From Desulfarculales bacterium UBA696 (lineage in GTDB: Bacteria; Desulfobacterota; Syntrophobacteria; Syntrophobacterales; Syntrophobacteraceae), in NCBI GenBank assembly GCA_002298995.1, contig DBMO01000010.1:1-34345 (forward strand): a DNA stretch of 34,345 bases, read 5' to 3'. Of the stretch, positions 22,775 through 31,285 are shown one piece after another (position 1 is the first letter of the stretch; the number at the start of each line of letters is the position of its first letter). A program made the position numbers and the translations under genes. Below the pieces are notes generated by a model that did no database searches, had not been told where the DNA came from, and was given only the letters and a program-made list of their open reading frames with translations.

Positions 22775-22948
22775 ATGCTTAACCTGCTTTGCGGTCGCGA
22801 TCCCACGGAACTTGGCATTAAGACCTACGAGGGGTGGAACATTACCGCTTTTCTCGACCACCTGAACACCTGTGACAAATGTTCCAAGGCACAGGAGACC
22901 CTCATAGGCAACCTCAACAAGATCATAGGGAGTAAAGACCAGGGTTAA
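22775..22948 (+). CDS. 57-aa protein with an HxxxCxxC motif
   Basis: This is a very small soluble protein with the motif HLNTCDKC (H29, C33, C36), the core of the zinc-binding anti-sigma (ZAS/zf-HC2) fold, and a further Cys at position 6. No transmembrane segment or sigma-factor gene is present, so anti-sigma activity is not claimed. The ATG follows AAGGAGG at ideal spacing, which strongly supports translation. The preceding gap contains the triple hairpin region. Confidence 0.65.
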   Translation: MLNLLCGRDPTELGIKTYEGWNITAFLDHLNTCDKCSKAQETLIGNLNKIIGSKDQG

Positions 22949-23040
22949 GGCAATTATCTACCCACTTATCTTCGTGCACCCACCTCCCCAGGATCAGTTT
23001 TTCATTTCGGCAAGCCGATGCGCGGGCCTTCGACTTTTTA

Positions 23041-23271
23041 CTAAGACAGACCCCGCCCGTACTTTCCGAGCGATCCTCTATCCGAGGCCAAGCAGGATTC
23101 AGGCTGATATTGGCCGGTCTTTTCCTGAGCCGGCTTACCAATATTGCCATTTATTACTTCCGGGATGATCATACATATATTGGACGCCGGTCCGGATTGA
23201 GTGAGACTCGCCCCGGACCCAGCCAGCAGAGCCAAGAACACCAACAAAACGAGAACTCCTTTTTTGCGCAT
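23041..23271 (-). CDS. Possible small secreted protein
   Basis: This 76-residue frame starts with a good signal peptide (MRKKGVLVLLVFLALLAGSGA) after AAGGAG at proper spacing, which suggests a real start. The remaining about 55 residues have no recognisable fold, and two Cys are present. The gene may have been truncated by a frameshift, since the downstream part looks unlike a normal exported domain. The signals at the start are direct observations; a functional product is uncertain. Confidence 0.4.
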   Translation of the reverse strand: MRKKGVLVLLVFLALLAGSGASLTQSGPASNICMIIPEVINGNIGKPAQEKTGQYQPESCLASDRGSLGKYGRGLS

Positions 23272-23495
23272 TTCTTTCCGCTCCTTTTAATGCTCAACCA
23301 ACTGCCGGGCGGCATCAGGCTGCTTCAAACCTGATTAGTCTTTATAAATATGATAATCATGGGCGTAAGGGATTCAGCCGGAGTGGGTAATGTTTATATT
23401 CCATAAGAAGAATGCACCCGCCTGTCAGGCGCATCAACATCTTAGAGGTCGTCGATTCACATTGGCGCTCACGGGCGGAGAATAAGGAGGAGAAA

Positions 23496-23681
23496 ATGCC
23501 AAAACCGAAGATGCCCCATCCGGCGCACGACGAGCATCTGTGCTACCTGCAGAACTTGGGCTACATCGAATCGAACCTGGAAGATTACAAGAAGCTTGTA
23601 AAAAACCCGAAGTATGTTTGCAAAAACTGCGGCAGGGCCGCTGCGGAAGAGAAAAATTTGTGCAATCCGGAGAAGCTGTAG
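23496..23681 (+). CDS. Small cysteine-containing (zinc-ribbon-like) protein
   Basis: This is a 61-residue soluble protein. The C-terminal half VCKNCGRAAAEEKNLCNP holds a CxxC pair (C42, C45) and a third Cys at 56, with Cys16 and several His near the N-terminus as possible further metal ligands. AAGGAGGAG upstream of ATG 23496 is a very strong ribosome-binding site. Similar CKNCGRxA...LCxP proteins occur in sulfate reducers and related bacteria (from memory), with no assigned function. Confidence 0.7.
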   Translation: MPKPKMPHPAHDEHLCYLQNLGYIESNLEDYKKLVKNPKYVCKNCGRAAAEEKNLCNPEKL

Positions 23682-23688
23682 CGTAGAA

Positions 23689-23798
23689 AAGGAGCCGGCG
23701 AAAGCCCATCGCCGACAATTTAATATTGGTTGGGCAAAGTTTTAGGGTGTTGCTCAAAAAAATCGGGAACTTTAGTGATGTGGGTGGCCCGGCTCCTT
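23689..23798. repeat. 10-bp perfect inverted repeat downstream of the GT87 gene
   Basis: AAGGAGCCGG (23689-23698) and CCGGCTCCTT (23789-23798) are exact complements 90 bp apart in the non-coding stretch between the Cys-rich small gene and the GT87 stop. They may bound a small non-autonomous element or form a long-range stem. Confidence 0.45.
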
Positions 23799-23879
23799 AA
23801 TCGTGCCCACCTTTGCGATTAATGGGAACGATAAAGCTGTGGCCACCCTTGCCAAGGGAACTTCTGCCCATGGGAGCCG

Positions 23880-25250
23880 CTACCGTAGGTCTCTCTTGAG
23901 GCCGTAAAGCTGGAAAACCGATGCAAGCCATAGCATAATGGAGGAAAGCGGCGTCAGTATGCCGGCATGCAAGAACCCAATCCACGTGACCTCGGACATA
24001 AAATTTAAGATAAAAAAGGCCGCGAATATCGCCCACCACCCCCAGCCGATAGCCGCTTTCCCGCGCCTCTCCCAAACTGAAGCAATAAGGCCCATAACAG
24101 GCACTGCCGCAAGAGCATAGTAGTGAGGTTTGCAGGTTGTTATTGCCGGAATAATTGCAAGCAGGATTGCTCCGGGGCCAAGGACATCAGCCAGCGGGAG
24201 GCTGGAGGGCACCCTGCCGATGATAAGGAGTGTAAAGCCGATCATGGCGACGCCAACCGCGAGTTGAACCGCTAAATAAAGGGGCGGGATGCTGTCGGGC
24301 CATTTGCCTGGGTCGCGGTTAAGGGCCTTGAACAGTGCCGCGCCGTAGGTCGGGAACTGGCCCCCTAGCACATCGAGTTCTCCTGAAATATCCGGATGGG
24401 GTGCTCCTGTCAGAATGCCCTTCAGCCGCAGTTCATAGAGATCGCGGTACACCAGGGCCGTTCGCTCGGGGCCGATTGTAATCGACGGTATCAGCACCAA
24501 TCCCGCAAACATCCCGGCTGCAAATCCAAAGAGCAATCGCCTGTTTCGGCAAAGGAGAGGATAGAGCAGAAGTACCGCGAGATATAGCTTGATGCAGCTC
24601 CCGAGCGCAAGCCATGCGCCGGCACCGAAGCTCCTGCCGCGCAGCATGGATGCGCACATGCCGCAAATCGAGAGCAGCAAGAGGAAATTAACCTGCCCCC
24701 TTCCGAGGGTATAGCCAATAGCCGCCATGCACACAAGGGCTGGGGTCAACCGCAGCGCCCACCAGCGGCGCTCGAACGGGACGGGCTTTTGCAGGGAGGT
24801 GTTTATGGATGCGGCTTCGATGGCGCCGGCGAGAAGATGCAGCGCCCACCAGAAGATAATCACACCGGCAGCGTACCAGATAGCCACTGAAACAGGATAG
24901 GGCAGCAGCCGCAAATCGGCATCCAAAGTGACACTTTCCGGCGGATCGGCCAGAGGAGCGAGCAGGATAGCAAGAAGCGGAGGATAGTGGTAATGCCAAC
25001 CGTTGGTGTCGGAAACCTTATAAAGATTCTCGCCTGCCCGAATGGCCCAGGCAGCTCGAAAATAGACATCGGCATCAGTGTGGCGGTGGTCGAGGAAAGC
25101 CGAACGGTGCAAGGTAACAGCCCCGAACAGCACAACCAAAACCAGCAGGGCGGCAATCCCAGAGCGCTCGAATCTGTTAAGCCGGCGCGGGGCGGAGTCG
25201 GAGATCGGTGTACGCGGGGCGGGTTGTTGCCAAAACTTTACTTTTATCAT
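23880..25250 (-). CDS. GT87/DUF2029-family membrane glycosyltransferase
   Basis: This 456-residue integral membrane protein has about 10-12 hydrophobic segments. Near the N-terminus the GT-C-type acidic motif TDADVYFRAAW is followed by the family pattern GWHYHYPPLLAILLAPL. This is the DUF2029/GT87 family, whose known members (PimE-like) transfer mannose from polyprenyl-phosphate-mannose on the outer face of the membrane. The sugar here is unknown. It is the last gene of a same-strand envelope cluster, with a repeat-rich 256-bp gap upstream. Inverted repeats flank it on both sides. Confidence 0.85.
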   Translation of the reverse strand: MIKVKFWQQPAPRTPISDSAPRRLNRFERSGIAALLVLVVLFGAVTLHRSAFLDHRHTDADVYFRAAWAIRAGENLYKVSDTNGWHYHYPPLLAILLAPLADPPESVTLDADLRLLPYPVSVAIWYAAGVIIFWWALHLLAGAIEAASINTSLQKPVPFERRWWALRLTPALVCMAAIGYTLGRGQVNFLLLLSICGMCASMLRGRSFGAGAWLALGSCIKLYLAVLLLYPLLCRNRRLLFGFAAGMFAGLVLIPSITIGPERTALVYRDLYELRLKGILTGAPHPDISGELDVLGGQFPTYGAALFKALNRDPGKWPDSIPPLYLAVQLAVGVAMIGFTLLIIGRVPSSLPLADVLGPGAILLAIIPAITTCKPHYYALAAVPVMGLIASVWERRGKAAIGWGWWAIFAAFFILNFMSEVTWIGFLHAGILTPLSSIMLWLASVFQLYGLKRDLR

Positions 25251-25281
25251 GCATACTCAGTCTTGGGCGGGCGCTTTAATG

Positions 25282-25411
25282 CGGCTGTTGCCCAAGAAGC
25301 CATGAAGGAAAACTTCCCCAATTACGTCATCCCGTAGCGTTTTTAAGCGGGAATGACGAGTTTCTTCGATTGTTGCCGGGAAATAAATCACCCCCGTTTG
25401 GGCAACAGCCG
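25282..25411. repeat. Nested inverted-repeat element upstream of the GT87 gene
   Basis: Outer 14-bp perfect arms CGGCTGTTGCCCAA (25282-25295) and TTGGGCAACAGCCG (25398-25411) enclose an inner palindrome CGTCATCCCG (25325-25334) and CGGGAATGACG (25348-25358). The inner part is the common GTCATTCCCGC-type extragenic palindrome of many proteobacteria. The outer arms suggest a MITE-like unit of about 130 bp. No target duplication was identified by eye. Confidence 0.6.
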
Positions 25412-25506
25412 ACAATAGCCGTGCACTTCGAAAGCGACTGAAGAATCGGACAGATTATAGGGGGATCATAAAAATTACGGAATATCAAAATTTCGCCGGC
25501 AGACCA

Positions 25507-26907
25507 TCAACATGCGCCTTTACCGGTCAGAACGGAAAGGACCGTCTTGAGAATAATCTTTAGGTCAATCCAGACCGAGTGGTTTAGGAAATACCAGACG
25601 TCCAGTTTTATTCTTTCCTCATAGTTCTCGGTATCGCTTCGGTTTCCGGTCTGCCAAAGTCCGGTGATGCCAGGTCTCATCGAGCAGTAGGAGCCCGCAT
25701 TGTCTTTGTAATAGTTGCAAAGCTCGTCTTCGACAATCGGCCTTGCCCCCACAATGCTCATGTCCCCTTTGAGCACATTGAAAAACTGCGGGAACTCGTC
25801 CAGACTGGTCTTTCTCAGGAATTTTCCAACCCGCGTCACCCTGGGGTCATTTTTAAGTTTGTAGGTCCGCTCCCACTCTTCCCGGGCATTCTTATCGGTT
25901 CGCAACAGTTCCGCCAGCCTGCTGTCGGCATCGCGTACCATCGTTCTGAATTTCCAGCATTTAAATGGTCTCCCGGCAAGGGTTATGCGCCGGTGGCCAT
26001 AGAAGACGGGACCTCCATCCTCAAGCTTTATCAGAAGGGCTATGAGCGATCCGAAAGGCAGAAAACAAATTATTGTGAAGAGCGAAAAAATAAAGTCGAA
26101 AAGCCTTTTGGTGTGAAAGCGCGGCGTAAAGCTAAGGAAAATTATGTCTCCGTAGAGCTGGATTTCCGAAGTATACATCTGCAAAAACTGGAGACTGGGC
26201 ACAAGGAACAGCTCGGCTCCCAGCGAGCGGCAGCTCGAAAGTATCTGGTGTATCTTGTGCTCCTCCGACATGGGAAGAGCGATATACACGTAGTCTACAT
26301 CATTTTTCCGGAGGTAATCCGCCAAACTGTCGATCTTACCGATAATCGGAATCGAAAAAGCGCTATCACGTTCCTTATCATCAAAAAATCCAATAACTTG
26401 CATCATTGACCAAGGCGATGTCTCTATAGTCGAAACTATCGACCTCGCGGTATCGTTTACACCCACTATAACAGCTCTGCCCGGCTCCATCCCACTGTGC
26501 CTGATGAGTCTCATGCCGTGCCGGCCAATCAGGTGCAGCATGAATATCACCAGCGGAGTAAATGCAAACCAGATCAGTATGACGGCCCTGGAGAAATCAT
26601 TGGACATCTTCATTACGAAAAACAAAAACAGCAACACCGCCACGGTGGTGCTCCAGACTTTCGCTATAAGGATGAATTCCCTGTAAAGCCTCAGCCCGTA
26701 CCACGACCTGTAGAGGCTGAATGTACAAAATACGGTGAAGCAATAGAGAGGCGTAAAAATTGAGAGATAGAGGTAGGAACCGAGGTGATCCCAGACGTTT
26801 ACACCATAGGCGGCCAGCAAAAACCACAAGAAAGCTATGACCGCGAAACTGTCAACCGCGTACAGCAGATACCTTAGATAGGAACTCTTTCTAGAGCTCA
26901 CCAACAT
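25507..26907 (-). CDS. Polyprenyl glycosylphosphotransferase (WcaJ/WbaP type)
   Basis: This is a 466-residue initiating enzyme for exopolysaccharide or O-antigen repeat units. The N-terminal half has five hydrophobic segments, then a CoA-binding-like Rossmann domain (RAVIVGVNDTARSIV). The C-terminal bacterial sugar transferase domain has KRLFDFIFS, the KCWKFRTM block with FRTM, the RKTSLDEFPQFFNVLKGDMSIVGARP signature and RPGITGLWQ. It transfers a hexose-1-phosphate from a nucleotide sugar to undecaprenyl phosphate. The ATG follows GAGGGTATTC. A sigma54-like site lies about 105 bp upstream. Confidence 0.95.
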   Translation of the reverse strand: MLVSSRKSSYLRYLLYAVDSFAVIAFLWFLLAAYGVNVWDHLGSYLYLSIFTPLYCFTVFCTFSLYRSWYGLRLYREFILIAKVWSTTVAVLLFLFFVMKMSNDFSRAVILIWFAFTPLVIFMLHLIGRHGMRLIRHSGMEPGRAVIVGVNDTARSIVSTIETSPWSMMQVIGFFDDKERDSAFSIPIIGKIDSLADYLRKNDVDYVYIALPMSEEHKIHQILSSCRSLGAELFLVPSLQFLQMYTSEIQLYGDIIFLSFTPRFHTKRLFDFIFSLFTIICFLPFGSLIALLIKLEDGGPVFYGHRRITLAGRPFKCWKFRTMVRDADSRLAELLRTDKNAREEWERTYKLKNDPRVTRVGKFLRKTSLDEFPQFFNVLKGDMSIVGARPIVEDELCNYYKDNAGSYCSMRPGITGLWQTGNRSDTENYEERIKLDVWYFLNHSVWIDLKIILKTVLSVLTGKGAC

Positions 26908-27008
26908 GTGAATACCCTCAAACTGAGTTCTATGATATTCACGCGCCGCGTTTTCCCCGGCGCTGACTCCGGAAGGCGGAGCCGCGAACCTGCATCACTG
27001 CATCGTAT

Positions 27009-27024
27009 TGCATTTCTGATGCCA
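27009..27024 (-). promoter_or_regulatory. Candidate sigma54 (-24/-12) promoter
   Basis: On the minus strand TGGCATCAGAAATGCA keeps the essential GG and GC separated by exactly 10 bp and matches most of the consensus TGGCAC-N5-TTGC. It is about 105 bp upstream of the sugar transferase start, in a 259-bp gap without a gene. Sigma54 control of exopolysaccharide genes is known in some deltaproteobacteria. Assignment here is by eye. Confidence 0.35.
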
Positions 27025-27166
27025 CTTTTTTCTTGAGACCGAGTCTTTCAGCGAACGCTAATGGTGGAACACCGGCTTTCTTCTAAACAGAGCCCCTTCA
27101 GGCGGCCCGCATTGTAGAAGCATCGAAAAAGAAACGCAATCGCTAACGAATCAGTTTCCGCAAGTA

Positions 27167-28177
27167 CTAATTGTAGAATTTAAAAGAACCGAGCGGTCGA
27201 GACAGCATTATTTCGATCAAACGCGTCCCCGCCCCCAGGGCGCCAGCCGATCCCCTCAAGAATGTAAACAGTGGAACAGCCGCAAGGAGGCAAAAATCGT
27301 CTTTGGCCTGGAGTAGGTATGATGACTCATTTAGCAAAAAAATTAGTAGCACTAATAGAAGCGCCGTGAAAAAAACTGAGGGCACAAAGAGGCTCCCCGC
27401 CAAAAGGAAAACCAGGATGGGCGAGAGCATGACCTCCAGTTTCTGGGCGTTTGGAGTGTAGGAGTCCCCTATCGCTTTTTCCGGGTGCTTCTGCCAGGTA
27501 ACCGCCCGCCAGTAGGCATACCTGCACTTCTTCCTGAAATAATCCCCGATATTCTCCGGGTGTCGATGAAGCACGCGGGCGTTGCGCGCCGGGACCATTT
27601 TGAAGCCCCTGGCGGAAAGCCTGTATGAGAACTCGACATCCTCCGCCGTGGCGCCTTTATAGGATGTGTCGAATCCTCCGTTTTCCAGGAAGAGATCGCG
27701 CCTGTAAGCGGCTGCGTGCGTGTCGATGAAGTCTATGGAATCCCGCAGCATCAGCCCCTTATATTTTGTTTCGTACTCGGCCTGGACGAACCGGGCGGTA
27801 AGGCTGGACTGGTTCGTGACGTAGAATCCCTTTGCGCCCGCCACCCCTCGGTCCGAAAATGGGGCAACCATTTCGGCGATCCAGTCATGTAGGGGCTCGC
27901 AATCGGAGTCTGTAAAAAGGATTATTTCAGATTGTGCTTCACGGGCTCCCAGGTTTCGAGCCGCGGCGGGGCCTTTGTTCGGCTGGACCAAAACTTTTAC
28001 TCCAGACTTTTCGGCAATTTTTCTGGTGTCGTCGGTTGACCCGTCGTCCACCACAATAACCCGGCGCAGGTCTTGCGGGTAAGTCTGATTTCTCAGTGCG
28101 TCCAGGCACCGCTGCAGAGTTGCCCTGGCATTGTAGGCCGGCACTATTACCGTAACGGAGGGAAGTTGAGCCGTCAT
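27167..28177 (-). CDS. Family 2 glycosyltransferase
   Basis: This is a 336-residue GT-A fold transferase. The N-terminal PSVTVIVPAYNARATLQRCLDAL, VVDDGSTDDT and the metal-binding TDSDCEP (DXD) are followed by GGFDTSYKGATAEDVEFSYRL, the acceptor-side ED motif. Two or three hydrophobic segments follow near the C-terminus, so it is a membrane-anchored cytoplasmic enzyme. It overlaps the radical SAM gene by 4 bp (ATGA), indicating translational coupling and a shared pathway. The donor sugar and acceptor are unknown. Confidence 0.93.
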   Translation of the reverse strand: MTAQLPSVTVIVPAYNARATLQRCLDALRNQTYPQDLRRVIVVDDGSTDDTRKIAEKSGVKVLVQPNKGPAAARNLGAREAQSEIILFTDSDCEPLHDWIAEMVAPFSDRGVAGAKGFYVTNQSSLTARFVQAEYETKYKGLMLRDSIDFIDTHAAAYRRDLFLENGGFDTSYKGATAEDVEFSYRLSARGFKMVPARNARVLHRHPENIGDYFRKKCRYAYWRAVTWQKHPEKAIGDSYTPNAQKLEVMLSPILVFLLAGSLFVPSVFFTALLLVLLIFLLNESSYLLQAKDDFCLLAAVPLFTFLRGSAGALGAGTRLIEIMLSRPLGSFKFYN

Positions 28178-29643
28178 CGCATTCTGGTCCCGAAAAAGAG
28201 GTGCTTTGCAAATTTCCTGAAGGCCTTTAGCGTCCTGATTCCCTCCGCGGGGTCGCGGATAAGCTGGGCAAATTTATAGCCGACATAGCCGGGCCGAAGG
28301 TAAAATTCACGCCGACAGCGGTCGCAGAATTCCACCATTTCGACTGCCGAAATATTGGGCAGATTTACGATACACCTGTGCAGGCCCTCTTCGGTGATAT
28401 AGTCCCTGTAATTACTTGATGAGATATACCCATTTTCCAGATAGAGGTCGTGGAGCCTGGTGCCGGGGTAGACCATCACGGGGAAAAACTGCGCCACGTC
28501 GGGATTGAGGGATTTTGCCATGGCGAGAGTCTTTTCCATTGTCTCCACGGTTTCGCCCGGCATGCCAACGAGAAAAGCTCCATTGACCAGCAGTCCGGCT
28601 TTCTTGCTCTCGGCCATGAACTGTTTATATATGCCGAGGCTAGTTCCCTTTTTCATCCTGTCAAGAAGTTCCTGGGAGCCGGACTCGAAGCCGACCAGCA
28701 GCGAACGGCACCCCGCCCTTTGCATCAGCTTCATTGTCTTCTCATCCAGATCCGCGCGCGCGTTGCACGACCATTTTACCTTCAGTTCCCTTCGAAGGAT
28801 CTCTTCACAGAATCGTATCGTCCTTTCACGGTTCGCCGTAAAGGTGTCGTCTTCGAACATTATCTCGCCAAGCGGAGAAAACTCGCGAACGATGAATTCC
28901 ATCTCCCCAATAACGTCTTCCATGGACCGGGTGCGCCAGGCGCGCCCCGTAACCGTCTGGGGATAAGAACAAAAAATACACCGGTTCGGGCAGCCGCGGG
29001 AGGATACCATTACAACAATGGGAAAGAGATTTCCCGAGTAGAAATAATCGCGGTAGTCCAGGTGCTTTCTGTAGGTCCTGGTCACCCAGGGTATGCTGTC
29101 AAGGTCCTTGAGCGGTTCCCGCGAATCGTTTACCACTAAGGCGTTATCACTGCGCCGCCTGAATGCTAAACCCGGAACGCCACTCAGGTCGCGCCCTTCC
29201 CCCAGCCTTTGCGTCAGCTCGGAGAGCACCGGTTCGTATTCGCCAATGACTGCGGCATCTATCGATTCATCCAGGCTCAGCGTCTCGGCGGGAAGCGCCG
29301 TTACATGCACCCCCACAAGGACCACAAAGGACTCGGGCAGAAGGTCTTTGAGGGAGGCGGCATAAGAGACGTCGCCGTAGATGCTGGGCGTGCTGGTTGC
29401 GACTACAACGATATCGGGCTTGAACCGTTCGATTTGATCGGACAAAAGTTCGGGCGGGAGCTTTTTTGCCGGGGCATCCAGCAGCCGGACTTCGTGTCCG
29501 AGGGATTCCATGAACCCGGCGGCATAGGAGAGCCACATGGGGTAGTAAAATGTCCCGCTCTTGGTGATAGCAGGGCTTCGCTGTTCCCTGGAATACCTGC
29601 CGTGGCGGTTCAGGAAAGGCGGATTGATGAAGGCCAGCCTCAT
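28174..29643 (-). CDS. B12-binding-type radical SAM protein
   Basis: This 489-residue protein has an N-terminal Rossmann-like domain similar to cobalamin-binding modules (MRLAFINPPF...). It lacks a clear DxHxxG cobalamin ligand motif, so cofactor binding is uncertain. The radical SAM core carries CPNRCIFC (CxxxCxxC), then GEIMFEDDTF and the LVGFESGSQELLDRMKKG motif. It resembles the BchE/HpnJ-like group, which act on lipids, glycolipids or tetrapyrroles, mostly methylation or ring rearrangement. ATG 29643 is preferred to TTG 29655; neither has a strong SD. Coupled to GT2, it probably modifies a lipid-linked glycan. Confidence 0.88.
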   Translation of the reverse strand: MRLAFINPPFLNRHGRYSREQRSPAITKSGTFYYPMWLSYAAGFMESLGHEVRLLDAPAKKLPPELLSDQIERFKPDIVVVATSTPSIYGDVSYAASLKDLLPESFVVLVGVHVTALPAETLSLDESIDAAVIGEYEPVLSELTQRLGEGRDLSGVPGLAFRRRSDNALVVNDSREPLKDLDSIPWVTRTYRKHLDYRDYFYSGNLFPIVVMVSSRGCPNRCIFCSYPQTVTGRAWRTRSMEDVIGEMEFIVREFSPLGEIMFEDDTFTANRERTIRFCEEILRRELKVKWSCNARADLDEKTMKLMQRAGCRSLLVGFESGSQELLDRMKKGTSLGIYKQFMAESKKAGLLVNGAFLVGMPGETVETMEKTLAMAKSLNPDVAQFFPVMVYPGTRLHDLYLENGYISSSNYRDYITEEGLHRCIVNLPNISAVEMVEFCDRCRREFYLRPGYVGYKFAQLIRDPAEGIRTLKAFRKFAKHLFFGTRMR

Positions 29644-29803
29644 GGGTCGGGACAATTCAGGTTAGGGGAAAGGATCTCTTTCACTCGGCCGGGGCTTTGC
29701 TCGGCACCCCCAGCGCAACGGCTGCAAATTGCATTTTGATTCGGTCGGTTGTGAATTCTATCCCCGGCGAAAACAGAGTCAAGAGAGAATCAGGGCAGAT
29801 GGG

Positions 29804-29874
29804 CCGGCACCGCAAAGGCGCTAAGGCTTGACCAGACCGGCAGGCTGGAAGCCTTGCCCCATATTCAGTGCCGG
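29804..29874. repeat. Nested inverted repeats between radical SAM and acyltransferase genes
   Basis: Outer arms CCGGCAC (29804-29810) and GTGCCGG (29868-29874) enclose inner arms AAGGCTT (29823-29829) and AAGCCTT (29849-29855). The structure is perfect in both stems but lacks a T-run. It fills most of the 251-bp gap and looks like an extragenic repeat. Confidence 0.45.
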
Positions 29875-29894
29875 GCGGCATCAATATAGCCGAG

Positions 29895-30869
29895 CTAACC
29901 ACACGATATGCTTGTGTCTTTAAACAGAGGCACATCACCTTTTCGGGCCATTGAACTCCTTAGCGCCATGAATCCGACGTAGTACGCCGGATTTGCCATT
30001 ACATAATCTTCCAGCCTTGACGCAAAAGCCTGAGTGATTCCGGTCTTCGTCTCCTCGGCCTCTTTTCCGGGAAGGATATCGAGGGGAGATTCTATGATTA
30101 CTCGATTTCTTCCGGATTTTCCCCGCAGCACAAAGGTGGGCAAAACTGCGCATCCCGTTCTTCTGGCGATATCACTGGGGCCGGGGGAGAGAAGGGCCTC
30201 ACGCCCGAGTAATCTCACGGGAATCCTCTCTTTTCCGCCGCCGCCGTCAACTGCAACACCAAGCAGCTCGTTTCTTTGAAGGCAGCGGAACGCCTCCTTA
30301 ACCGACCGGAAAATATTTATATGCCTCACCGGGAGAGACTGCTCGTGCTCGGTACGCACATGCAGGGCATACTCTTCCATGGCCGAGAGCTTTTTGTCCG
30401 TAAGCACCTCTTTCCAGGCCGTGGCGGGGGCGCTGAGCTGGCACATCCTGTAGCCTCTGTGTCCTATCGCGGGCATTACCATTTGATTTGCGCCAAAATG
30501 AGCAAAAAGCAGTATTGCCCCCTTGCCTTTCGACAGCGCTGAATCAAGATTTTCCATTCCCTCGCAGACCGCAAAAAAGGAGATGTTGGAGGGGCTAAGG
30601 ATGGGGTAGAGCAAAACCTCGAGCTCCCTGCGGGCCTCGATCTGGAAGGCTTTTCGCACGATTTTTCTTCTCCGGCTTTCTTCCACATCCGCACCGAAAA
30701 TAAATCGCACTTCCTCTTCAAGCGCTTTGCGCTTTCCCCTGAAACACAGATAAGCAACCGAGCCAAGCAGCTTTCCGGCAGGATAGACAATGGGCTGAGG
30801 CATCTTCTGGACCAGTTTCCTGAACGCCCCCCAGTAGACATAAAGGATGGAATCTTTAACCAGAGCCAT
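29895..30869 (-). CDS. LpxL/HtrB-like lysophospholipid acyltransferase family protein
   Basis: This 324-residue membrane-associated acyltransferase has the catalytic-region pattern LLFAHFGANQMV (His124). A distal block, IPVRLLGREALLSPGPSDIARRTGCAVLPTFVLR, is typical of the LpxL/lauroyl-acyltransferase family. In canonical LpxL enzymes the motif is HxxxxD/E; here the fifth position is Gln129. Activity may therefore differ, or the acidic residue may be supplied elsewhere. It is the first gene of the minus-strand cluster with radical SAM and GT2, suggesting acylation of a glycolipid. The ATG at 30869 lacks a strong ribosome-binding site. Confidence 0.87.
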   Translation of the reverse strand: MALVKDSILYVYWGAFRKLVQKMPQPIVYPAGKLLGSVAYLCFRGKRKALEEEVRFIFGADVEESRRRKIVRKAFQIEARRELEVLLYPILSPSNISFFAVCEGMENLDSALSKGKGAILLFAHFGANQMVMPAIGHRGYRMCQLSAPATAWKEVLTDKKLSAMEEYALHVRTEHEQSLPVRHINIFRSVKEAFRCLQRNELLGVAVDGGGGKERIPVRLLGREALLSPGPSDIARRTGCAVLPTFVLRGKSGRNRVIIESPLDILPGKEAEETKTGITQAFASRLEDYVMANPAYYVGFMALRSSMARKGDVPLFKDTSISCG

Positions 30870-31285
30870 GGCTGACTTTCAAAGGCGCAGCTTAAATTTC
30901 ACCTAAAAGCCGACAGATTGGGCTACCCACTCTCCCGGCCTTTTTTCACTAGACAAATGCCACGGTTGCCGAATTGCCTTTAGCGGATGGGACTAATGAG
31001 ACTTGGCCTCAGGGCCGAGCAGGGCTTTAGGGGCCTCCTCCTTTTTAAACCGGGGCTACCTTGATCGCCGCGCCGGGTCAAAAACTTCCGTCCAAAGCCC
31101 GCCGGATTCAATCGGCAGTTTTTCTGCCTGAATTGATCAGGCACGAACGCTACCACAAATCCCATCTGTTTTAGTACCATGATTCGTTATAATTCGCAAA
31201 ACAGTTGCCAGTTTCCGCCTGGGATAAGCGGATGGCGATTTGATTGAATAAAATTGAAAATCCGGGGGCTTAGTCGGTCGGAGGA
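30870..31285. other. Non-coding gap between acyltransferase and hydrogenase protease genes
   Basis: This is 416 bp with no gene I can support. A 66-codon minus-strand frame (30980-31180) begins with an ATG but has no ribosome-binding site and an atypical, Arg/Pro-rich end. The region is GC-rich around 31000-31090 and AT-rich after 31150. It should carry the promoter of the minus-strand acyltransferase gene, but no convincing boxes were found. Confidence 0.4.

Noticed and set aside
22923..23150. Minus-strand frame as continuation of the secreted small protein
   Set aside because: It is in another frame with no motif or similarity in style to an exported domain; a frameshift cannot be shown.
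30980..31180. 66-codon minus-strand frame in the acyltransferase-protease gap
   Set aside because: No ribosome-binding site, no recognisable motif, and an Arg/Pro-rich end; too weak to call.
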